Made by a program: the position numbers and the translations under genes
Notes under the pieces: model-generated
The model's input: the letters and a program-made list of their open reading frames with translations, nothing else
Told to the model about the DNA's origin: nothing
Databases searched by the model: none
Shown: piece by piece, positions 52,772-61,732 of the stretch
Position numbering within the stretch: the first letter of the stretch is position 1
Layout of the letters: the number at the start of each line of letters is the position of its first letter
From: Pseudoselenomonas ruminis
Lineage (GTDB): Bacteria > Bacillota > Negativicutes > Selenomonadales > Selenomonadaceae
DNA: 64,000 nucleotides
NCBI RefSeq assembly: GCF_008271295.1
Contig: NZ_VTOY01000001.1
Location: 734,882-798,881 of the forward strand
Direction: 5' to 3'

Positions 52772-53846
52772 ATGGCAAAGCATCCGCCTAAAATTGGCCG
52801 GAGGTACTTTTCTCCTTTTGCTCATCACCGTATGCAGCTTAATTGTGCTAATGAACGGTCAAATGGAGCGAGCCTTCCATGATTTCCTGCAACTTCATCA
52901 TTCCGCAGCACCAATGCAGGATACGGCCGAAATGATGTTCCTGCACTCTGTCCATCAATCCCTTTGGTGGGTGGGGCTGTTTTTCATCGCCCTAGGTCTG
53001 GTGGCCAGCTATCTCCTATCCACCAGCATCACCAAGCCCCTGCGCCGCCTAACTGAGGCGGCTAAGGAAATCGGTCAGGGAAATTTCAACCAGCAGCTGC
53101 CAGCTTCGGCCCATGATGAAGTAGGCCAACTGACCCAGGTCTTCAACCAGATGGCTGAGGACCTATCACGCAATGAAAAATCACGGCGTGAGTTTTTCGC
53201 TGGCATTGCCCATGAACTACGGACGCCCCTAGCCATCCTGCAGGGAAATCTGGAAAACATCAGCAGCGGCATCACTCCCCCGGAACCGGAAATCATCTTC
53301 TCCATGCAGGAGGAAGTCATGCGCCTGAGCCGTTTGGTGACGGACCTGCGTGACCTGTCCCTGGCCGAAATCCGGGAACTGAAACTTCACCGAGAGCCCA
53401 CCGATTTCGGCCAGTTAGTCCTGCAGCTTGGCCAGTTCATGCAGCCATTATTTGATGAAACCGGCCAAAAACTGCTGCTTGACGTGGCGGATAATCTGCC
53501 TATCGTATCCGTAGACCAGGACCGCATGCGTCAAGTCATCGGCAACTTATTAGCTAATGCCAGCCGTTACAGCGGCCCGGGAAGTACCGTGCAGCTTCGA
53601 ATCCAGCAAAAAGATCATTCCCTGTGCATGGAAATACAGGATAACGGGCCTGGGATACCACCAGAAGATATGCCCCATATCTTTGAACAATTCTATCGCG
53701 GGGAAAAATCCCGCAACCGAAAAAACGGCGGCTCGGGAATTGGTCTGGCCTTAGCCCGCCATTATATAGAGATTCACGGCGGTACTATAAAAGCCGAAAA
53801 CCTGCCAGTTGGCGGAGTACGCTTTGTAATCCTTATCGATTGCTAA
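52764..53846 (+). CDS. Sensor histidine kinase, BaeS/CusS-like
   Basis: 360 aa; GTG at 52764, 8 nt after GGAGG. Helix 1 (about 11-30), a short outer loop (31-67) with His and Met (FLQLHHSAAPMQD, HSVHQS), helix 2 (68-85), HAMP domain, His150 in AHELRTPLAIL, then ATPase motifs NLLANASRY, DNGPGIPPED and GGSGIGLAL. The loop composition suggests metal sensing. Partner is the upstream response regulator. Confidence 0.93.
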   Translation: MNKWQSIRLKLAGGTFLLLLITVCSLIVLMNGQMERAFHDFLQLHHSAAPMQDTAEMMFLHSVHQSLWWVGLFFIALGLVASYLLSTSITKPLRRLTEAAKEIGQGNFNQQLPASAHDEVGQLTQVFNQMAEDLSRNEKSRREFFAGIAHELRTPLAILQGNLENISSGITPPEPEIIFSMQEEVMRLSRLVTDLRDLSLAEIRELKLHREPTDFGQLVLQLGQFMQPLFDETGQKLLLDVADNLPIVSVDQDRMRQVIGNLLANASRYSGPGSTVQLRIQQKDHSLCMEIQDNGPGIPPEDMPHIFEQFYRGEKSRNRKNGGSGIGLALARHYIEIHGGTIKAENLPVGGVRFVILIDC

Positions 53847-53897
53847 CCCTCAAGATATTCAATGCCTCGAAAGCAACAAAAGTTTTCCCAAAACCTA

Positions 53898-53928
53898 TTG
53901 ACTTCGAGTGGACTCCAAATGCTACACT
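53898..53928 (+). promoter_or_regulatory. MerR-type promoter, site 4 (merR itself)
   Basis: TTGACT (53898-53903), 19-bp spacer TCGAGTGGACTCCAAATGC, TACACT (53923-53928). Contains GAGT-gg-ACTC. Confidence 0.85.
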
Positions 53929-53967
53929 AAAGGCATAGCAAGCGGTTCCCGATAATGAGGTGAGATT

Positions 53968-54339
53968 ATGACCATAAAAGAAGTAAGTGAGAAATACGAT
54001 TTGTCTGCTGACACCATCCGCTATTATGAACGGATTGGCCTTATCCCCCACGTCCCCCGCAAGGAGAACGGCATCCGGGACTTTGACGAGGCCTCCTGCG
54101 GCTGGGTGGAATTCATCAAGTGCATGCGCGGTGCCGGGGTGCAGGTAGAAGCCCTTATCGACTACGTCGCTCTGTTCTTCCAGGAAGGCACCGAGGCTGC
54201 CCGCAAGGATATCCTCGTGGAGCAGCGTGCCCGCCTGCAGGAACAGCTGGAAAACCTGCAAACCACCATGCAGCGGCTGGACTACAAGATTTCCCATTAT
54301 GATGAGATTCTCAAATGCTCGGAAAAACTCAAATCATAA
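53968..54339 (+). CDS. MerR-family regulator of the redox island
   Basis: 123 aa. N-terminal winged HTH (TIKEVSEKYDLSADTIRYYERIGLI), then a coiled-coil dimer helix and a short C terminus with Cys near the end (EILKCSEK) and at SCGWVEFIKCMRG. This is the short MerR type of AdhR-like regulators, which sense electrophiles by Cys. Autoregulated by site 4; four other sites of the same form occur in the window. Confidence 0.93.
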   Translation: MTIKEVSEKYDLSADTIRYYERIGLIPHVPRKENGIRDFDEASCGWVEFIKCMRGAGVQVEALIDYVALFFQEGTEAARKDILVEQRARLQEQLENLQTTMQRLDYKISHYDEILKCSEKLKS

Positions 54340-54370
54340 TCCCCATCTTCCTTATTAACCCAAAATACAG

Positions 54371-54409
54371 AAAACTGGTGCCAGCCGCAAACTGACACCA
54401 GTTTTCCTT
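54371..54409 (+). terminator. Terminator after merR
   Basis: Stem AAAACTGGTG (54371-54380) and CACCAGTTTT (54396-54405) followed by T-rich sequence. Confidence 0.88.
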
Positions 54410-54459
54410 TTATTGCACCTTTAGGAGAATTTCCGCCAACAGTCCTCCGAATATTTTCC

Positions 54460-54490
54460 TTGACTTGAAGCTGGCTCCAAGTAGTAAAGT
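54460..54490 (+). promoter_or_regulatory. MerR-type promoter, site 5
   Basis: TTGACT (54460-54465), 19-bp spacer TGAAGCTGGCTCCAAGTAG, TAAAGT (54485-54490). Contains CTTGAAGC-tg-GCTCCAAG. Confidence 0.85.
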
Positions 54491-54526
54491 ATAGTTGATG
54501 AATCATTTATATTTGAGGATAGACGC

Positions 54527-55854
54527 ATGAAAAACGAACCAAAGAACAAAAACCTGCTCTCACGCCGCAGGTTTCTGAAAGGGATTGCCGCGGGGGGCTG
54601 CTGCTGGCCGGCGGTGCTTACTTTGCCAAGGGACCTCTCTACCGGCAGGCCGTCACCAGCGTACGGGCTCTGACCGAAGACCTGCAGGCCAGATTCCTGC
54701 GGCAGCTGATGACAGCGGATGCCGCCACCAGCCGGGTGCTGATGTGGCAGGCGGCCAGCAGGCTTTCCCAGCCACAGGTGGAATACCGGCATAAGGGACA
54801 ACGTGATTCGCTGACAGTTGCCGCACAGGAAGACTTTTTCACCGATGATGGCGTGGAGAACCTGCAGTATCTGGCCCGGCTGGAAAACCTTACCCCGGAA
54901 ACGGACTACGAATATCGTTTGGTGTCGGAAAGCCATGCCAGCGATTGGCACAGTCTCAAAACTGCCGGAGCTAAGACCTTCCAGTGCCTGATATTCCCCG
55001 ACTCCCAGTCCAGCGATTACAGCGACTGGGAAAATCTGGCTCAGGCGGCGGCGAGGCGCAACCCCGATGCGGCCTTTTTCATCAACATGGGCGACATCGT
55101 GGACAATGGCGAAGACCACACCCAGTGGCAGGCCTGGTTCCATGGTGTGGACGGTATCATTGACCGCATCCCCTTTGCCCCTCTGATGGGCAACCATGAG
55201 ACCTATGACCAGAACTGGAAGGTGCGCCTGCCCGAGGCCTATCTCCATTACTTTGCCCTGCCGGACAACGGCAGCAGGGATTTTGCCCGCTATTATTACG
55301 ACTTCGACTATGGCGATGTGCATTTCATGGTGCTCAACAGCCAGTGGGATGAGACGGAAGCCTTCAAGCCCGGCCTGCTGGAAGAACAGAAGCAATGGCT
55401 GCAGCAAAGCGCGGCTGCCAGCACGAAGCGCTGGCAGATCGTGCTCATCCACAAGGACGTGCTGCAATACCGCATCACCAAGCGGCCCGAGCGGAAAGAG
55501 GGAATTTCCGGTTTGGGCGAGGCCTTCATGCCCCTCTTTGACCAGCTGGGCATCGATGTGGTCTTCACGGCCCATCTGCACACCTACCGCAACCGGGGAC
55601 ATATCCACAACTTCCAGCGGGATAGCAGCGGCCCGCTGTATATCCTCACGGGCGTGGCCGGCAATGTCCGCTATCCCGGCCTGTGGGTTGACCACGCGCT
55701 GGACGAAAAGGTGGCTCCCCAGCCGGAGACCGACAATTACCTGACCCTTGCGGCAGAGGAAAACCGTCTGATCATCAAGTGCTTCCTGCCAGACGGACAG
55801 GAAATCGATCAGGCAGTCGTTGAAAAACATGATCATAGCCCTAGTTTATCCTAA
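54527..55854 (+). pseudogene. Tat metallophosphoesterase with frameshift in a G6 tract
   Basis: ATG at 54527 opens a Tat signal (LLSRRRFLKGIAA). At 54592-54597 six G put the signal out of frame with the body; one extra G would restore GGLLLAGGAYFAKG and the rest. The body (from about 54598) carries GDIVDNG, GNHET, LIHKD and AHLHTY and is highly similar to 40657-41955. Under MerR site 5. It could be phase-variable, inactivated or a base-calling error. Confidence 0.88.
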
Positions 55855-55886
55855 ATCAGGAAAACTACTGTAACCTTCTCCAACGA

Positions 55887-56058
55887 TTACACGATTTTGT
55901 AGCCGTGTTCCCCCAATGCCGTTAATGCTGCATTAAAATCGCCTTCCTTAACGAGGATATAATCTGTGTTGTAGGTGGATACGGCGAATATCCCTATCTT
56001 ATTTTCTGCCAAAGACATTAACAGCGTATTATCCATCCCGCCACGAATATATTATCCA
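55887..56058 (-). pseudogene. ACT-domain protein fragment
   Basis: The minus strand reads SLAENKIGIFAVSTYNTDYI and ends LGEHGYKIV at 55887, the C-terminal ACT domain of small amino-acid-binding proteins. The N-terminal half is absent. Confidence 0.75.
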
Positions 56059-56076
56059 TAGGATATACTTCCCCGC

Positions 56077-56469
56077 TTAAAAATCAAACGGTTTTATATC
56101 TAACACAGGGGTACCATCCATCATATCAACACCAGTAAAATATATACGATGCCCCTCGATTTTCGTTACTGTTACAACAGAAGCGCCAATGGGATTCGGA
56201 CGATATGGCGCATGGGTAGAAAAAATCCCCATCATAGGACCAACGCCTCGGAACGGCACTTTAAGCTTCACGTCAGGGACTTTATCAAACCAGAATAACA
56301 CTTCATATTTCTTGCCAGCTTCCATATCAGCCATAGCCTCAGCATATTCCTCCGAGATTTCCATCACAGCTTCCTGGTCAGGATACTCATCCCCACTTTT
56401 CGGTGTTGTTTCCCGCGTCTGATAAGGGGACTGTATGTAACCAATCGGCTTGCAAATCAATTCTTTCAT
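56077..56469 (-). CDS. TsaA/TrmO-like SAM-dependent methyltransferase
   Basis: 130 aa; start at 56469 behind AGGAGGAG. PIGYIQSPYQTRETTP and FSTHAPYRPNPIGASVVTV are the TsaA/YaeB signature. E. coli TrmO methylates t6A in threonine tRNA; this shorter form lacks the C-terminal extension and may have another role. Confidence 0.9.
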   Translation of the reverse strand: MKELICKPIGYIQSPYQTRETTPKSGDEYPDQEAVMEISEEYAEAMADMEAGKKYEVLFWFDKVPDVKLKVPFRGVGPMMGIFSTHAPYRPNPIGASVVTVTKIEGHRIYFTGVDMMDGTPVLDIKPFDF

Positions 56470-56850
56470 TTTTTCTCCTCCTAATTTTAACCAAGGATCC
56501 ATTCCCTGCACTCAAATCGATATTTCTATTCTACCTGCGGATGTTTCTAATTGGCAAGCAGCTGCATCAACCAATATCGTCATTTTCCAATTTCAGCCTT
56601 CTCCTATTAATAACGCAGCCCCCTTATACGCAATAAATTTTCTCTTTGTCCTTGATTATAACGAGTTATTGCCTTAAAGTAAAACCCCATTGGCAAAATA
56701 TTTTCCCTTTTCCTAACCTAGGTTTGATTTACGCCTGGTCCAAAAGCATGGATACATCCATCGCTGATTTCTGTACCCATGTTGCTCCTTCCAACAAGAA
56801 TGCAGCCAAAAAATACGCCCCCGCTGCTGATCCGGCCTATCCTCAAAAGC
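56470..56850. other. Gene-free stretch before the second leader RNA
   Basis: About 380 bp. The plus strand has an open reading with GLIYAWSKSMD and APAADPAYPQKP, but no start with a ribosome site and no family that I recognise. Confidence 0.5.
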
Positions 56851-56855
56851 CGCGG

Positions 56856-57000
56856 TTGACAGCCATCAGCCTATCTGCTAGAATGTATATCCGTATCGGA
56901 CGGCAAGTATACGACTACTTGCCAGATAAGGTGTCAAAAAACACCGGAACGGGTTATTCAGGCCAGATAAGATCACATTCTTATCTGGCCTGATTTTTTT
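56856..57000 (+). ncRNA. Structured SMR leader RNA 2, probable guanidine riboswitch (class uncertain)
   Basis: Promoter TTGACA (56856-56861), 17-bp spacer, TAGAAT (56879-56884). Then helix 1 GGCAAGTA/TACTTGCC, helix 2 GGTGT/ACACC, GGAACGGGTTATTCA, and terminator GGCCAGATAAG (56961-56971)/CTTATCTGGCC (56980-56990) with T7. Compared with copy 1 (15985), helix 1 has paired changes and the flanking single strands are conserved. Confidence 0.75.
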
Positions 57001-57027
57001 CAACCAGAACGAAAGGATTTTAAACAC

Positions 57028-57189
57028 ATGTTAAAAGGTTATATTCTGCTCGCCATCGCTATTGCCCTGGAAATCGTTTCCACCTCCATGCTGAAGGCCT
57101 CCTGCGGTTTTACCAAACTGATGCCCAGAATCGTCTGCACATTGACAAGGATATCCCCTATAATAGACCACCATGTCTTTCTGACATAG
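57028..57189 (+). pseudogene. Truncated SMR-family exporter behind leader RNA 2
   Basis: 53 codons; the first 33 match SMR (MLKGYILLAIAIALEIVSTS, ASCGFTKLMP), then unrelated sequence that belongs to the PAP2 upstream region, ending at TAG 57187. So a deletion joins the SMR start to the PAP2 promoter region. Confidence 0.85.
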
Positions 57190-57209
57190 TACATAATACG
57201 AGGTAATTT

Positions 57210-57737
57210 ATGGACGAATCACTACTCCTATTCCTACAGCAAAATATCCGCACCGATTTCCTGACGCCTGTATTGATGCTAATCACCAGTATTGGCCATT
57301 ATGGAGCCATCTGGCTGCTTATCGCAGTCCTTTTTTCCCTGCACCAATCTACCCGCCAGCAGGGAATACTGTCACTGATCGCCCTGCTGCTTAGTGGCGG
57401 TATAGCGGCCTGCCTAAAGCAACTGGTCATGCGTCCGCGTCCCTTTCTGCAAATTCCGGAAATCCTCCCTTTAGGGCTGCCTCCCCATTCCTTTTCCTTC
57501 CCATCCGGACATACCGTCTGTGCCTTCGCCGCAGCCTTTATCCTTTGGCGAACCTGCACAGGCTGGCAGCGATTCTTGTTTATGTTTTTCGCTATTGTCA
57601 TGGCCTTTTCCCGGCTCTATGCAGGCGTTCATTATCCCACCGATGTGTTGGGCGGCATAATCGTGGCTTTTGTTGGCAGCAGCATCACCTGGCACTTGCG
57701 CAATAAAATCTTTAACCAATCAAAAAATGACAGGTAA
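57210..57737 (+). CDS. PAP2-family membrane phosphatase
   Basis: 175 aa, about five helices. All three motifs are present: KQLVMRPRP, FPSGHT and SRLYAGVHYPTD. Probably an undecaprenyl-diphosphate or other lipid phosphatase with the active site outside. GAGGTAATTT precedes the ATG. A copy with an internal deletion lies at 31961. Confidence 0.93.
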   Translation: MDESLLLFLQQNIRTDFLTPVLMLITSIGHYGAIWLLIAVLFSLHQSTRQQGILSLIALLLSGGIAACLKQLVMRPRPFLQIPEILPLGLPPHSFSFPSGHTVCAFAAAFILWRTCTGWQRFLFMFFAIVMAFSRLYAGVHYPTDVLGGIIVAFVGSSITWHLRNKIFNQSKNDR

Positions 57738-57762
57738 AATTGAAATTTGACCTGTCATTTTT
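57723..57762 (+). terminator. Terminator after PAP2
   Basis: Stem AAAATGACAGGTAAA with TTTGACCTGTCATTTT; overlaps the last codons of PAP2. Confidence 0.85.
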
Positions 57763-57835
57763 GCCTTCCATATATCTATTTATTGGCAAATCCATCACTA
57801 CTTCCGCAAGAGTATTCTCCTTGCAGTACCCATGA

Positions 57836-58516
57836 TCATGCTCCCCACTTGTCACTTATGCGCCCAGCATCAATGGTCAGCGAATCCGGATGAACCTCAC
57901 AGCCCAGCATAAGGATTTTAACGCCTGACGCCTTGGCCTTTTCCAATGCCTCACCGAAGGCTGGATGAGTCTCCATATTTGGCCGTACTTCTTTTACCCT
58001 AGGCATCTGAATGACAAAAGCCAAGCCGCACCGATAACCTTCCTGCCTAGCTTTGATTAATTCATGGATATGCTTTACGCCCCGCTCGGTGGGCGCGTCC
58101 GGGAAATAGCCCACACCATCGATTTCTAAGGTACAGCCCTTGACCTCCAGCAGATATTTCTGTCCCTGCCGCTCCATATAGAAATCTATGCGGGAATCCC
58201 CATATTTATACTCCGGCTTGATGTAATCAAAACCTTGCCCCGCCAGCCATTCCTGCAGGATTTTGTTGGGCGCCTGACTGTCGATATTCACCAGGCCCAG
58301 GCCTGCTTTCTCCACCGCAATCAAATCGTAACGCGTTTTGCGGTTGGGATTATCCGCCGCCGACAAGATGACTCTAGCCCCGGGCAGCAAGAGTTCCCGG
58401 CAGCGGCCCGTATTCTTCACATGAACCGTTTCCTCACTGCCGTCAATCTCAACCTTGGCCACAAAACGATTGGGCCGGGCCAAAAATTTCGCCTGTTTTA
58501 TCTTATGATATTGCAT
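57836..58516 (-). CDS. sfsA: SfsA family DNA/RNA nuclease
   Basis: 226 aa. VHVKNTGRCRELLLPGA, DSRIDFYMERQGQKYLLEVKGCTLE and FPDAPTERGVKHI are SfsA signatures; the second contains the PD-(D/E)XK-like catalytic residues. The start at 58516 is a plain choice without a strong ribosome site. Monocistronic or behind the CAT remnant. Confidence 0.95.
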   Translation of the reverse strand: MQYHKIKQAKFLARPNRFVAKVEIDGSEETVHVKNTGRCRELLLPGARVILSAADNPNRKTRYDLIAVEKAGLGLVNIDSQAPNKILQEWLAGQGFDYIKPEYKYGDSRIDFYMERQGQKYLLEVKGCTLEIDGVGYFPDAPTERGVKHIHELIKARQEGYRCGLAFVIQMPRVKEVRPNMETHPAFGEALEKAKASGVKILMLGCEVHPDSLTIDAGRISDKWGA

Positions 58517-58525
58517 CAATCCAGC

Positions 58526-58912
58526 TCAACTTTCTTTGCCACAATATTGAATTTCCCCCTGCAACTGTTCTAAAAATTTCGCTGCATGCCCCCCATCCAT
58601 TTGCACATGGTGAAACTGAAAGGACACCGGTAAAACGGTTTTGAAAAAACCTTTACGATATTTTCCCCACATAACCATTGGATTTGAGAATTTTTCCGTA
58701 TACTGATTCACAATACAATCCAACTCTGTCTGTATCATTGCTGATGTGCCAATAATCATGCAGTCTTCAAGGAAATTGCTTTTACATTCCTGCGCCGCTT
58801 TTTCCGTTAATGTCAAGTAGTCCCGATTGAATTGCTCCAAATCAGCAGAAAAGGGAATATCGCAAGAGCTAATCCCGCCTTGTTTGTTGGCCACAATAAC
58901 ATTTATCCCCAT
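58526..58912 (-). pseudogene. C-terminal half of a type A chloramphenicol acetyltransferase-like gene
   Basis: 128 codons ending with the catalytic motif FQFHHVQMDGGHAAKFL. The N-terminal 90 residues are lacking. Just upstream on the same strand, a 28-codon ORF (58903-58989, with a GAGAGGA ribosome site) starts MQILYDHGKGG and overlaps; its origin is unclear. Confidence 0.82.
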
Positions 58913-59021
58913 TTTGTCGGGAACAAGGGCTTATAATGCTCGCTTTCCCCGGCAGTACCTCCTTTGCCATGATCATATAGTATCTGCATTTTTCCTCTCC
59001 ATTTATCGTCTGCAATATCAA

Positions 59022-59477
59022 TCAACACCGTTTCTTCGGCTGGGACAGGACAAAGCTATCGTCGATTCTCTGCTGTATCTCCATCATCGGTATGCTGCCA
59101 TCCAGACATATCGTATACCAGTATTTTCGGTTCATATGCCAGCCGGGGAAATACCGCTTTCCATCCACCAGCGCGGCTACCTGTTCCGCCGTACCATGCA
59201 GGTTCATAATGCGGATAGGCTGGCTGCCGCCAAGTCCTATCTTGCTGGGATGCACCTTCATAAATACCGCATACCATTTCCTGGTCAGATGGGAGCGGAT
59301 AACCGCCGCATCCGTATCCTTCCAGGGATATTCGATTTCGTCTCCATAGGTATTCTGCACATAACGCAGTAGTTCCTCTACATAAGCCCCATGGAAACTG
59401 CCATGCTCTCCGCAAGCCTCACCTATGCGGTTAAGCACCGCCTGATAGGCGGTTCTAACCTCTCCCACAAAGGCTCC
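59022..59477 (-). CDS. MmcQ/YjbR-like C-terminal half, after an amber codon
   Basis: 148 residues when started at GTG 59468. MKVHPSKIGLGGSQPIRIMN and FPGWHMNRKYWYTICLDGSIP are MmcQ/YjbR-like. It is in the same frame as the gene at 59481-60209, separated only by TAG (59478-59480). A GGGAG near the GTG could allow re-initiation. Confidence 0.8.
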   Translation of the reverse strand, partial: GAFVGEVRTAYQAVLNRIGEACGEHGSFHGAYVEELLRYVQNTYGDEIEYPWKDTDAAVIRSHLTRKWYAVFMKVHPSKIGLGGSQPIRIMNLHGTAEQVAALVDGKRYFPGWHMNRKYWYTICLDGSIPMMEIQQRIDDSFVLSQPKKRC

Positions 59478-60209
59478 CTAGGCATTTTCCACCAGATGCA
59501 GCACATAGGGTTCCTCTGATTCTATATCCAATAGCAGGGTTGATACCACACCGTCCTTGCTGACCTTTACTTGGAGACTGAAACTGCCTGCCAGCAAATC
59601 CTCTGCGTAGAAATATGCATCTCTGTCAAAGGCAAAGCCAAAGGGCTCCAGTTTATCCGCCATCAGCTTCGGTAATTCTCCTGCTGTGAGTTCATGCCAT
59701 TCTTCTGTCTGCTTCGCTGTATTATCCGGCTCTGCTTCGGCCTCTACGCGAAGTACACCAGCCTGCTTCAACAGTTTTGTAAGCAATCTCTCCAATTTTT
59801 CCTTGAATTGCAGATTATCTTCCTCCGAGCGTTTCCGCGGCCCTTTCAAGTGGTGCTTGCCCGATGCCCCGCGGGCCTTCTTGGCAAGGTGACGTTCCAT
59901 CAGGAGGCGCTCGATATTTTCATTGGTATACTGCCATCCATTTGGGTGAATGGCATAAGCTTTCCTTTCCAATGCCATAGCCGCTACTCCATAATCCTGC
60001 GTGACTACCAAATCCCCAGCCTGGCAGCAATTGACCAATGCAAAATCCACGGCATCTGCCCCCGCACCGATTACTTTCACCTCACTGTAATCCGAATGCA
60101 AAACGTGATTGGTATCGCATAGCAACACCACTGGCACCGCGTATTTTGCCGCCACCTCTTCTGTTTCTTTAATCACCGGGCAAGCATCTGCATCGACAAA
60201 TATTTTCAT
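59478..60209 (-). CDS. YaiI/YqxD domain protein with MmcQ-like extension, ended by TAG
   Basis: 243 aa. Residues 1-150 are a YaiI domain (MKIFVDADACPVIKETEEVA) very similar to 14406-14864. Residues 160-243 (WHELTAGELPKLMADKL, VLHLVENA) resemble the first half of an MmcQ/YjbR-type protein. The TAG stands where a Gln would continue into GAFVGEVR. The whole locus would encode about 395 residues if read through. Confidence 0.85.
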   Translation of the reverse strand: MKIFVDADACPVIKETEEVAAKYAVPVVLLCDTNHVLHSDYSEVKVIGAGADAVDFALVNCCQAGDLVVTQDYGVAAMALERKAYAIHPNGWQYTNENIERLLMERHLAKKARGASGKHHLKGPRKRSEEDNLQFKEKLERLLTKLLKQAGVLRVEAEAEPDNTAKQTEEWHELTAGELPKLMADKLEPFGFAFDRDAYFYAEDLLAGSFSLQVKVSKDGVVSTLLLDIESEEPYVLHLVENA

Positions 60210-61018
60210 TTTCCCCGCTTCAGTCCTCTCCTGTCAACGCAACGGCATTCCCACACCATTCGCCATAGATGAATTTCCGTCTCTTGATTATAGCGCTATT
60301 CTTCCAGTTTTACCATAGGCAAATCATCTTGACTACGAAAAGCATAAGCACATAAATAAAGCCTAGCCAAATTAGTGGTTATCATTACCAGTAATCACAT
60401 CTTCAACAGCATCACATAGTGTCTGTATACGACCGAAAACATTTCCAATTGCCCCCCCAATTTGACGGCCAGCCCTGTTTATGTTTTCTAAATATGGTTT
60501 ATAACTCAAAAAAATTTACACACTTATCTTGACAAACTCGCTTACGCGAGCTAAACAGCCATATTTCGCCTCTATCTATCCTAGAATATATTCTTTTCAT
60601 TGTTTCATGACATTTATCAAACAGCTTCATTAGCATTCCTCTTTCCATTTTATTCAGTCATTATTTCCCGATTAATTAGATTAATTAGATTCATCATTCC
60701 GTCTCTCCTATAAAACCACCTTCTCTATATCAGAGAATACCTTATATGTCTATGTATTAGATATCTATTATTCTTATTGCTATCGCCCTCCCAACTTGCA
60801 CTATTATCTTTGTCACCCCTATTATCACACGCACCGTAATAGAAAATATATTATATTTATCTCCTATTACCCTATCCCTAAATTCTAAAAAACTCTATAA
60901 TTGTCATTAACATTTTTTTAGGATTTAATCTTATCCTAAAAAAAGCCGCTATTGTATGAAACCATTCATGCAATAGCGGCTTTTTCGTTATGTAACTTTC
61001 CCGAATAAAAGGATTCGT
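60210..61018. other. AT-rich gap of about 800 bp with one possible small ORF
   Basis: On the minus strand 60372-60500 reads SYKPYLENINRAGRQIGG then AIGNVFGRIQTLCDAVEDV and a stop; a glycine-zipper-like GGAIGNVFG is visible but the only start is TTG without a ribosome site. A terminator for the GNAT gene lies at 60941-60984. Nothing else is recognised. Confidence 0.5.
60941..60984. terminator. Terminator of the GNAT gene
   Basis: Stem AAAAGCCGCTATTG (60941-60954) and CAATAGCGGCTTTT (60971-60984). Confidence 0.85.
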
Positions 61019-61645
61019 TTAGAAAATCTGACCTGGCAGTACCAGTTTTTCTTTATGTGGAAATGCCCGGTCAAAAGCCTCGGCCTCTCCCTCATCCACG
61101 AAGTATCCCTGTGGCGTAGCGTATTCGCCAGTGATGCCATCCAGGAATCCAGGTATCAGCTCTCGGCACAAAAAGAAGGATGCGTCCTCTCCCGCCGGTA
61201 ACCCGTGATAGCGGATGCCGAATTTGCTGGCATAGTCAAACCCACTCTTGCCATAAAAGCCAATATTACCTTCAAAGCACAGAGCACCACAACCAATCTC
61301 GGCAGCTTTCTGGATACTGAAATCCAACAGCTTCTTGCCATAGCCCTGGCCTTTAAGCTCTGGACAGATACAGATTGGCCCCATGGTCATGATGGGGATT
61401 TTCCGCCCATCATCCGCTAGGATTTGCGCCCGCATGAAGATATTCTGGCCAATCAACCGGCCATCCTTCTCCATTACCCAGTCGAGCTCCGGCACAAAGT
61501 CGGGATCGTTTCGCAGGCAATGCAACACATAATGCTCGAGGCAGCCGGGACGATAGACGTTCCAAAAGGATTCGCGAACCAAGTTTTCAACGGCGCGATG
61601 TTCTTCTTGTTTTTCCAAACGGATCCGATAGTCATTTTTACTCAT
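61019..61645 (-). CDS. GNAT-family N-acetyltransferase
   Basis: 208 aa. Acetyl-CoA loop around PELKGQGYGKKLLDFSIQKA; the C-terminal half is a YhbS-like extension. GGAGG precedes the ATG. Substrate unknown. An imperfect inverted repeat (61683-61720, GGGAGGTT...AACCTCCC) lies upstream. Confidence 0.9.
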   Translation of the reverse strand: MSKNDYRIRLEKQEEHRAVENLVRESFWNVYRPGCLEHYVLHCLRNDPDFVPELDWVMEKDGRLIGQNIFMRAQILADDGRKIPIMTMGPICICPELKGQGYGKKLLDFSIQKAAEIGCGALCFEGNIGFYGKSGFDYASKFGIRYHGLPAGEDASFFLCRELIPGFLDGITGEYATPQGYFVDEGEAEAFDRAFPHKEKLVLPGQIF

Positions 61646-61682
61646 TGTTTATTTCCTCCTGATGATTGTTGACTACAATGCA

Positions 61683-61732
61683 GGGAGGTTTGCGTGAAAT
61701 TGTAGTTACGCCAACCTCCCGGTCAGCCTACA
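61683..61732. repeat. Imperfect inverted repeat upstream of GNAT gene
   Basis: GGGAGGTTTGCGT and ACGCCAACCTCCC pair across a 14-bp loop. Function unclear. Confidence 0.6.
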
